Source of the DNA: Gammaproteobacteria bacterium
GTDB taxonomy: Bacteria > Pseudomonadota > Gammaproteobacteria > Steroidobacterales > Steroidobacteraceae
Length of the DNA stretch: 12,605 nucleotides
Direction of reading: 5' to 3'
Assembly (NCBI GenBank): GCA_027451085.1
Contig: DAIDKA010000175.1
Coordinates: forward strand, 1 to 12,605
Every line of letters starts with the position of its first letter. The stretch's first letter is position 1. Below, in pieces: positions 7,493 through 12,605 of this stretch. The position numbers and the translations under genes were made by a program. The notes beneath the pieces are model-generated. The model saw only the letters and a list, made by a program, of their open reading frames with translations, was not told the origin of the DNA and did no database searches.

Positions 7493-7609
7493 GGCTGTCA
7501 TCTCACCCATGATACGGACGCACGAAAGCCATGCCCACCACGACGCGGTGGACACGGCCTTCGGATGGATTGGAACCGGCGCCTGCGCAAGCTTGAAGGC
7601 GCGGACCGG

Positions 7610-7801
7610 CTATTCCTGCTCGGCGTCCGCCGGCTTCTCGATCACACGCTTGCCGCGGTAGAAGCCATCGGGGGTGATGCAGTGGCGCAGGTGGGTTTCA
7701 CCCGACTGCGGGTCAATCGACAGCGCGGGCTTGGACAACCCGTCGTGCGAACGATGCATGCCGCGCTTCGAAGGGGTCTTGCGGCTTTTCTGAACGGCCA
7801 T
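7610..7801 (-). CDS. rpmF: 50S ribosomal protein L32
   Basis: This 63-residue basic protein of the large ribosomal subunit has the N-terminus MAVQKSRKTPSKRGMHRSHD and the segment HLRHCITPDGFYRGKRVI, both typical of bacterial L32. It is slightly longer than the 57-residue E. coli protein because of an acidic tail ending PADAEQE. There is a single Cys (Cys41), so the four-Cys zinc ribbon of some L32 forms is absent. The start is ATG 7801, with GGAG 9 bases before it. The open frame continues upstream to base 8074 in the yceD region, but only this part resembles L32. It sits 49 bases after yceD, the normal partner in many bacteria, and is probably cotranscribed with it. Confidence 0.97.
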   Translation of the reverse strand: MAVQKSRKTPSKRGMHRSHDGLSKPALSIDPQSGETHLRHCITPDGFYRGKRVIEKPADAEQE

Positions 7802-7850
7802 TTCTCTAAACTCCGGTCCAGACGGTCTGGACTCATGCTCTCGTAAATCT

Positions 7851-8378
7851 TCACTGACGCTTGAGCAGCTGCGCGAGCTGCCCGAACGGCCTGTGCGTTT
7901 CCTCCGGCGCATCCCCTGCGGGCTGCACCGCCTCTTGCGCGTCGGTCGCGGGACCTGCGCAGTCATGTTCGCTCTCGTGCCGCGGCACCAGGGGCAGGGC
8001 GAGCAACAGCTCCTCCTCCACCAGTTCGCGCAGGCTGATGCGGTGGTCTTCTGCGAACACCGTCTCAAGCTCATCGGACGCCCGGTCGGCCTCCGCCGCG
8101 GTCGCCACCAGCGCGGCGCGCCCTTCGCTGCGCAGCATCCAGGGCAGCCGCTCCATGCAACGCTGGCAGGTCAGTACCAGCTCGGCCTCGACCCGCACGC
8201 CGGCCACGGCCAGACTGCTCTCGCGGGTGAAGGCCACCTCTCCAGTGGCCTCGCCAGCGGCCTCCCGCAGCTGTGGTGCCAGCCGCGAGAACTCCACGAG
8301 CGGAATGGCAAACGCCATCCGCGCCCCGGCTTGCGCCAACGGCCCGATATCGAGCAACTTTGACCAGCCGGCAGACAT
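7851..8378 (-). CDS. yceD: YceD family protein (DUF177), 23S rRNA accumulation protein
   Basis: This 175-residue protein has the YceD hallmarks: the Cys pair in LTCQRCMERLP (Cys71, Cys74) and EEELLLALPLVPRHESEHD (121-139), which matches the E. coli protein closely. YceD has been linked to 23S rRNA accumulation and is almost always encoded next to rpmF, as here; its biochemical role is not well settled. The start ATG 8378 gives MSAGWSKLLD. The frame extends further up to a TTG at 8435, but that lies upstream of a near-consensus promoter whose predicted transcription start is base 8381. There is no Shine-Dalgarno before 8378, so translation from a leaderless mRNA is likely. The only other early Met, residue 21, would cut off the N-terminus. 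Confidence 0.93.
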   Translation of the reverse strand: MSAGWSKLLDIGPLAQAGARMAFAIPLVEFSRLAPQLREAAGEATGEVAFTRESSLAVAGVRVEAELVLTCQRCMERLPWMLRSEGRAALVATAAEADRASDELETVFAEDHRISLRELVEEELLLALPLVPRHESEHDCAGPATDAQEAVQPAGDAPEETHRPFGQLAQLLKRQ

Positions 8379-8387
8379 GGGGCGCGT

Positions 8388-8416
8388 ATCATAGGTATCG
8401 ACACCCTCCAAGTCAA
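8388..8416 (-). promoter_or_regulatory. Sigma-70 promoter of the yceD-rpmF-fabH operon
   Basis: Read on the minus strand, TTGACT (8416-8411) and TATGAT (8393-8388) are separated by exactly 17 bases and each matches the consensus at 5 of 6 positions. Transcription would start near 8381, only 3 bases before the A of the yceD ATG at 8378. It is the best promoter match in the window. Confidence 0.75.
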
Positions 8417-8482
8417 AACGGCTTGAAGCATGCAAACCATTGTTTCGGCGAATCGTTTACTCGGCCCGGAGATTCCACCCCC

Positions 8483-9064
8483 ATGACACCTCCGCTGATC
8501 CTGGCCTCGACCTCCCGTTATCGCCGGGAGCTGCTGAACCGTCTTGGCATTGCTTTCACCGTGGAAGCCCCAGCAGTTGCCGAAAACCACCTGGTGGGCG
8601 AGCCGCCACAAAGTCGGGCCCTGCGGCTGGCTGCCGCCAAGGCCGATGCAGTGGCTGACCGCCATCCCGATGCAGTGGTCATCGGCAGCGATCAGGTCGC
8701 AGCGACGGCCATGGGCGTGCTGGACAAGCCCGGTACGGCCTCACGGGCCAGGGAACAGCTGTCGCGGCTGTCGGGACATTCCGCGCAATTCCTGACGGCG
8801 GTCTCGATAAGGTGCCAAAAAGCCGGTATCAACCTTGATCATATCGAAACCGTAGCCGTTCACGTCCGCCCGTTGTCGGCGGCGGAAATCGACCGCTACG
8901 TGGCCCGGGAGCAGGCGTTGGACTGCGCCGGCAGCTTCCGGTCCGAGGCGCTGGGCATCACGCTGTTCTCGGCCGTGGAGTCCCGGGACCCCACTGCACT
9001 CATCGGCCTGCCTCTGATCTGGGTCGCTGACGCCTTGCGTAAAGCCGGGTACGCGCTGCCGTAG
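8483..9064 (+). CDS. yceF: Maf family nucleotide pyrophosphatase, YceF type (7-methyl-GTP pyrophosphatase)
   Basis: This 193-residue protein of the Maf/HAM1 fold is expected to hydrolyse modified nucleoside triphosphates. E. coli YceF prefers 7-methyl-GTP, and this protein matches YceF better than YhdE. It shows LILASTSRYRRELL at residues 5-18, GSDQV with the likely catalytic Asp70, and CAGSFRSEALGITLF with ESRDPTALIGLPLI near the end. One usual acidic position is changed: APEVDE of YceF reads APAVAE here, with Glu34 kept. The start is ATG 8483; GGAG lies rather far off (11 bases). The frame extends upstream across yceD but has no family sequence there. The gene is divergent from yceD and converges with rluC, as in E. 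coli. Confidence 0.93.
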   Translation: MTPPLILASTSRYRRELLNRLGIAFTVEAPAVAENHLVGEPPQSRALRLAAAKADAVADRHPDAVVIGSDQVAATAMGVLDKPGTASRAREQLSRLSGHSAQFLTAVSIRCQKAGINLDHIETVAVHVRPLSAAEIDRYVAREQALDCAGSFRSEALGITLFSAVESRDPTALIGLPLIWVADALRKAGYALP

Positions 9065-9106
9065 CGGTGTCCCCGGTGACAGCCCTCTGCGGGCGGTTCC
9101 CGTCTG

Positions 9107-10096
9107 CTACCGCCGCCGCCCGCCCCGCGGTTCAGCCATGGCATCGATCACGTTGCCCAGGTCGGGGGGCAGCGGCGCGCTGGCGGCGAAATTCCCGCCC
9201 CGTGGCCAGTCGAACGAGATCCTGTGCGAATGCAGGAACATGCGATTGAGACCCTTGGCCTTCATGCGTGCGTTGAAAGCCTCATCCCCGTACTTCTCGT
9301 CCCCGGCCACCGGATGGCCCACGTGCGCGGCATGCACGCGGATCTGGTGGGTGCGGCCGGTATCCAGCGCAACCTCCACCAGCGTCGCCTTGCTGCCGAA
9401 GAACTGGACCGGCGCAAAGTGGCTGACCGCCTCCTTGCCTCCGGCCTGGGCGCGAACCGTGCGTTCCCCGCCCACGCGCAGGTCGGTGCGCAGTGGCACG
9501 TCGATGCGCTTCCTGCCGAGGTTCCACTGTCCCTTCACCAGGGCCAGGTAGCCCTTTTCCATCTGGCCATCGCGCATCATGGCGTGCAGCACGCGCAGCG
9601 CCGAGGGCTTGCGTGCCACCAGCAGGCAACCGCTGGTATCGCGGTCCAGGCGGTGCACCAGTTCCAGTTCCTCGTCCGGACGGCCCGCCCGCAGGGCCTC
9701 GATGATGCCGAAGCTGATCCCGCTGCCACCGTGCACGGCGATACCGGCCGGCTTGTTCAGCACGATCAGACGGTCATCTTCCGTGAGGATGGCGTTGCGG
9801 ACCGTCTCGATGAGGGCCTTGGGCACGCGGCTGACCGCGGGAGCGTCCGGGTCCGTCATCTCCAGCCGTATGGGAGGCACGCGGATTTTATCGCCTGGCT
9901 GCAGTCGCAGCTCGGGACTGGCCCGCTTGCCGTTCACACGTACTTCCCCTTTGCGCACCAGCCGGAACACGCGGGTGCGCGGCACCGACCCCAGCAGCTT
10001 CACGAGGAAATTGTCAAGCCTGAGTCCAGCCTGTTCCTCCCCGACCTCCACGTGGCGCACGGCTTCCAGGGGCCGCCCTCCGGCTTGTTCAGACAA
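9107..10096 (-). CDS. rluC: 23S rRNA pseudouridine synthase RluC
   Basis: This 329-residue RluA-family enzyme isomerises uridines to pseudouridine in 23S rRNA (positions 955, 2504 and 2580 in E. coli). An S4 RNA-binding domain occupies roughly residues 22-80. The catalytic domain carries NKPAGIAVHGG, the motif HRLDRDTSG with catalytic Asp151, and RTHQIRVH (249-256). Adjacency to rne and to the YceF gene supports RluC rather than another RluA-family member. The start is TTG 10096: the minus strand reads GAGGTGAAAG directly before it, giving a good ribosome binding site, and the next in-frame Met (residue 80) would remove the whole S4 domain. The C-terminus ends in a short Arg/Gly tail. The stop is 42 bases from that of yceF, with no obvious terminator between the convergent genes. 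Confidence 0.95.
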   Translation of the reverse strand: MSEQAGGRPLEAVRHVEVGEEQAGLRLDNFLVKLLGSVPRTRVFRLVRKGEVRVNGKRASPELRLQPGDKIRVPPIRLEMTDPDAPAVSRVPKALIETVRNAILTEDDRLIVLNKPAGIAVHGGSGISFGIIEALRAGRPDEELELVHRLDRDTSGCLLVARKPSALRVLHAMMRDGQMEKGYLALVKGQWNLGRKRIDVPLRTDLRVGGERTVRAQAGGKEAVSHFAPVQFFGSKATLVEVALDTGRTHQIRVHAAHVGHPVAGDEKYGDEAFNARMKAKGLNRMFLHSHRISFDWPRGGNFAASAPLPPDLGNVIDAMAEPRGGRRR

Positions 10097-10117
10097 CTTT
10101 CACCTCAACGTAAGATA

Positions 10118-10147
10118 TTGTTTCTACAGTGGTACCACGGCTATACT
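10118..10147 (+). promoter_or_regulatory. Candidate promoter of rne
   Basis: TTGTTT (10118-10123) and TATACT (10142-10147) are separated by 18 bases, with predicted transcription start near 10154. That gives a 372-nt leader before rne, close to the 361-nt leader known for E. coli rne. The promoter lies in the divergent gap just upstream of rluC, so the two genes must share this control region. Confidence 0.55.
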
Positions 10148-10153
10148 GCGGCC

Positions 10154-10525
10154 ACTGTCCGCAAACTCAAAGGGACACGCATGCTGCAGGCGCGCTGCCG
10201 CAGCATGTTACCGGCCCCCGTACAGGAGCGACCAACCCTAAGACGGTTCGCATGCTCCGCCCGCGGTGGGTCTTCAGTTGGCCTCCGACAACGGGGCCAT
10301 CGCGTTGTGCCGACAAGATCGCAGCGCCCTGCTGAAGTCGCAAGATACGACATATGGGGTGCGCCGTCGGTTGAGTTACAAAAGGTTTTAGGAAGGCCAC
10401 GCCCATCGGGCGGGTTCCCATGAATAGCGAAATCTCATCGCTCCTATCCCTTTATGTGTTGCCGCAGTCCTTAATGCGGCCTCCCGCCGTCTCCTTGTCG
10501 GTCCCCTACCTGGTCAGGACCGAAG
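10154..10525 (+). promoter_or_regulatory. Long structured 5' leader of rne
   Basis: There is no credible gene in the roughly 430 bases between rluC and rne, but several exact stems occur: 10180-10187/10200-10207 (CATGCTGC/GCAGCATG), 10288-10293/10303-10308, 10400-10404/10408-10412, 10426-10430/10438-10442, 10461-10466/10475-10480 (GCCGCA/TGCGGC) and 10498-10504/10517-10523. In E. coli the rne leader is folded and RNase E binds it to lower its own mRNA level. The similar length, position and hairpin content suggest the same autoregulation here, which is inference. Actual structure and homology to the enteric leader were not computed. Confidence 0.55.
10498..10523 (+). promoter_or_regulatory. 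Hairpin covering the rne Shine-Dalgarno
   Basis: TCGGTCC (10498-10504) pairs perfectly with GGACCGA (10517-10523) around a 12-base loop. The only reasonable ribosome binding site of rne, AGGA at 10516-10519, is largely inside the 3' arm. Folding would hide it from the ribosome, ending 2 bases before the ATG at 10526. Confidence 0.55.
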
Positions 10526-12605
10526 ATGAAAAGAATGCTCGTGAACGCCACTCAACAGGAAGAGCTGCGGGTCGCTCTGGTTGATGGTCAGAAACTCTAT
10601 GATCTGTCGATCGAACTGCCCTCCCGCGAACAGAAGAAAGCGAACATCTACAAGGGCCGTATCTCCCGCGTCGAGCAGTCGCTGGAGGCGTGCTTCGTCG
10701 ACTATGGCGCGGAGCGGCATGGCTTCCTGCCGCTGAAGGAGGTCTCCCGCGAATACTTCCGCCGCCAGCCCGAGGGCGGCCGCATGAATCTGCGCGAATT
10801 GCTCACCGAGGGCCAGGAAGTCCTGGTCCAGGTCGAGAAGGAGGAACGCGGCAACAAAGGCGCGGCCCTCACCACCTTCATCAGCCTGGCCGGCCGCTTC
10901 CTGGTGCTGATGCCGAACAATCCGCGCGCCGGCGGAGTATCACGCCGCATCGAGGGCGAGGACCGCGACCAGATGCGCGAGGTCATGGGCCAGCTGACCA
11001 TCCCGGAGGGCATGGGCGCGATCATCCGCACCGCAGGCGTCGGCCGCACTGCCGAGGAGTTGCAGTGGGACCTGGATAACCTCAAGGCCCAGTGGGAGCA
11101 GATCGCCGCCGCCGAGAAGGAGCGCGCTGCGCCCTTCCTCGTCTACCGCGAAAGCGACGCCGTCACGCGCGCCATGCGCGACTACCTCTCCGATGACGTC
11201 GGCGAAGTCCTGGTGGACGACGACGCGGCCTTCCAGAAGGCCCAGGAATACATGCAGCGGTTCATGCCGGCGGATGCCCAGCGGCGCCTGAAGCACTACA
11301 CCGACGACATCGCGCTGTTCACCCGCTTCCAGATCGAAAGCCAGATCGAATCAGCCTACGCACGCCAGGTCCAGCTGCCCTCCGGTGGCAGCATCGTGAT
11401 CGACCACACCGAGGCGCTGGTATCCATCGACATCAACTCGGCGCGCGCCACCCGCGGCTCGGATATCGAAGCCACCGCCCTCAACACCAACCTGGAGGCG
11501 GCCGATGAGATCGCGCGCCAGCTGCGCATCCGCGACATCGGTGGCCTGATCGTCATCGACTTCATCGACATGGAATCGCAGAAGAGCCAGCGCGAGGTCG
11601 AGGACCGACTGCGCGACGCGGTGAAGATGGACCGCGCGCGCATCCAGATCGGCCGCCTGTCGCGCTTCGGCCTGCTTGAAATGTCGCGCCAGCGCCTGCG
11701 CCCCTCGCTGTCCGAGTCCAGCCACATCACCTGCCCGCGCTGCGTGGGGCTCGGCAGCATCCGCAGCATCGAGTCCATGTCGCTGTCGGTGCTGCGCCTG
11801 ATCGGCGAGGAACTGCGCAAGGACCGCACCCATCGGGTCATCGCGCAGGTCCCGGTGGAGGTTGCCACCTACCTCATCAACGAAAAGCGCGACTGGTTGC
11901 GCCAGCTGGAGGACAAGACGCACGTGGAACTCGTGCTGGTCCCCAACCTCCACATGCAGACGCCGGAGTTCGCCATCAAGCGCGTGCGCGATGACGAGGT
12001 GGATCTGTCCGAGAACAGGCAGCTGAGCTATCTGATGCCGATGGCGGCCGAAGTGGCCGATCCTGCACTGAAGGAAAAGAAGCCGGCGGCGGAACCTGCA
12101 GCCGTGCAGGCACTGATCCCGGTCACGGTGGCGCCGACCCCGGTGGCCGCGCCGGCTCCCGCGCCTGTGCCGGCCGCGCCGCCTGAACCGCAGCCCGGCC
12201 TGTTCAAGCGCCTGGTGCGAGCCATCGTGGGAGACCCGACTCCGGGACCGGCACCCCAGGCCGAAGCACCGCCCGCCGAGCAGGAGCGCCAAGGAGGTCG
12301 CCCGGAAGGCCGCCGCGATGGCCGCAGCGGCCGCGGCGGCGAACGCCGCGATGGCCGTGGCGGACGTGATGGCCGCAGCCGCGGGCGTGGCGAACGCAGC
12401 GAGCGCGGTGGTGACCGCAACCGCGACCAGGACCGTAACCGCGACAATCGCAGCGGTGAGAATCACGCCGAGCCCCGTGGCGAGAACCGGGGCGAGAACC
12501 GGGGCGAGAGCCGCGGTGAAGGGCGTAGCGAAGGCCGCGGCCGCAACCGTGACCAGGACCGCACGCGCGAGCCGCGGGAACCACGTGAGCCCCGGGAGTC
12601 CAGAG
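10526..12605 (+). CDS. rne: Ribonuclease E (3' end beyond window)
   Basis: 693 complete codons are visible and no stop is reached. The enzyme is the single-strand endoribonuclease that starts mRNA decay and processes rRNA and tRNA precursors. Residues 1 to about 510 match the E. coli catalytic half: MKRMLVNATQQEELRVA at the start, an S1 domain (KANIYKGRISR, VDYGAERHGFLP), SIDINSAR with Asp302 and LIVIDFIDM with Asp345 as the metal-binding pair (303 and 346 in E. coli), and CPRC with Cys403 and Cys406 for the zinc link. A Pro/Ala linker leads to GLFKRLVRAIVG (558-569), which resembles the membrane-anchoring helix of E. coli RNase E. An Arg/Gly/Asp/Glu/Asn-rich disordered tail begins near residue 588. 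ATG 10526 is preferred over ATG 10535 because it gives the family N-terminus. Confidence 0.97.
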   Translation, partial: MKRMLVNATQQEELRVALVDGQKLYDLSIELPSREQKKANIYKGRISRVEQSLEACFVDYGAERHGFLPLKEVSREYFRRQPEGGRMNLRELLTEGQEVLVQVEKEERGNKGAALTTFISLAGRFLVLMPNNPRAGGVSRRIEGEDRDQMREVMGQLTIPEGMGAIIRTAGVGRTAEELQWDLDNLKAQWEQIAAAEKERAAPFLVYRESDAVTRAMRDYLSDDVGEVLVDDDAAFQKAQEYMQRFMPADAQRRLKHYTDDIALFTRFQIESQIESAYARQVQLPSGGSIVIDHTEALVSIDINSARATRGSDIEATALNTNLEAADEIARQLRIRDIGGLIVIDFIDMESQKSQREVEDRLRDAVKMDRARIQIGRLSRFGLLEMSRQRLRPSLSESSHITCPRCVGLGSIRSIESMSLSVLRLIGEELRKDRTHRVIAQVPVEVATYLINEKRDWLRQLEDKTHVELVLVPNLHMQTPEFAIKRVRDDEVDLSENRQLSYLMPMAAEVADPALKEKKPAAEPAAVQALIPVTVAPTPVAAPAPAPVPAAPPEPQPGLFKRLVRAIVGDPTPGPAPQAEAPPAEQERQGGRPEGRRDGRSGRGGERRDGRGGRDGRSRGRGERSERGGDRNRDQDRNRDNRSGENHAEPRGENRGENRGESRGEGRSEGRGRNRDQDRTREPREPREPRESR
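12476..12535 (+). repeat. 12-base tandem repeat in the rne tail
   Basis: Five in-frame 12-base units encode RGEN, RGEN, RGES, RGEG and RSEG in the disordered part of RNase E. The first three are nearly identical in DNA. Nearby text repeats less regularly: NRDQDR occurs twice and EPR triplets follow. Such low-complexity tracts may change length by slippage; the encoded Arg-rich character would support RNA or partner binding. Confidence 0.8.

Noticed and set aside
7493..7609. Possible plsX remnant between rpmF and fabH
   Set aside because: Only 117 bases, with no recognisable PlsX fragment in any frame; an earlier pseudogene cannot be supported.
9224..10423. 399-codon plus-strand frame covering rluC and part of the rne leader
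   Set aside because: It is the reverse of rluC, whose motifs are unmistakable, and it continues into the structured rne leader.
11351..12466. 371-codon open frame on the minus strand opposite rne
   Set aside because: It is Ala/His/Arg-rich low-complexity translation antisense to the strongly conserved RNase E frame, including its GC-rich repeats; typical of high-GC shadow frames.

Overview
The window is GC-rich, gene-dense bacterial chromosome, most likely from a gammaproteobacterium of the Xanthomonadales (Lysobacteraceae) type. Three things point there: the block rne / rluC / yceF(maf) / yceD / rpmF / fabH has the order and orientations known from Gammaproteobacteria; there is an OprI/Lpp-type alanine-zipper lipoprotein; and coding GC is high with GTG and TTG starts. 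The taxonomic call is inference from gene content, without any database comparison.

Layout, left to right. (1) Bases 2-685, plus strand: C-terminal part of a phytoene-dehydrogenase-like FAD oxidoreductase, cut by the window edge. (2) Bases 686-1003: about 320 bases without a gene, with an AT-richer stretch and an inverted repeat. (3) Bases 1004-1318: a small Lpp/OprI-like outer-membrane lipoprotein with a strong intrinsic terminator behind it. (4) Bases 1603-4002 and 4106-6475: a carbohydrate pair, phosphoketolase followed by a signal-less family GH15 glucoamylase-like enzyme. Together they could release glucose from intracellular alpha-glucan and convert sugar phosphates to acetyl phosphate. 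(5) Minus strand, 8378 down to 6524: yceD, rpmF and fabH, probably one operon. It is driven by a near-consensus sigma-70 promoter placed so close to the yceD ATG that the mRNA should be essentially leaderless. plsX, which lies between rpmF and fabH in E. coli, is absent, and fabD does not follow fabH. (6) Bases 8483-9064, plus: the Maf/YceF pyrophosphatase, divergent from yceD and convergent with rluC. (7) Bases 10096-9107, minus: rluC, starting at TTG. (8) Bases 10526 to the end, plus: rne (RNase E), complete for its catalytic half and running off the window in its Arg/Gly-rich tail. It is preceded by a predicted 372-nt structured leader.

How the genes fit together: the right half is a housekeeping block for RNA decay, rRNA pseudouridylation, nucleotide sanitation, ribosomal protein L32 and fatty-acid initiation. 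The left half is a carbohydrate/envelope region lying exactly where fabD and its followers would stand in the E. coli arrangement. I found no transposase, CRISPR array, tRNA or rRNA gene. The window does not look like a wholly new system. The points most worth a second look are the rne leader with a hairpin over its ribosome binding site, the leaderless yceD promoter, the isolated fabH lacking plsX, the lengthened alanine-zipper lipoprotein and the cytoplasmic phosphoketolase-glucoamylase pair.
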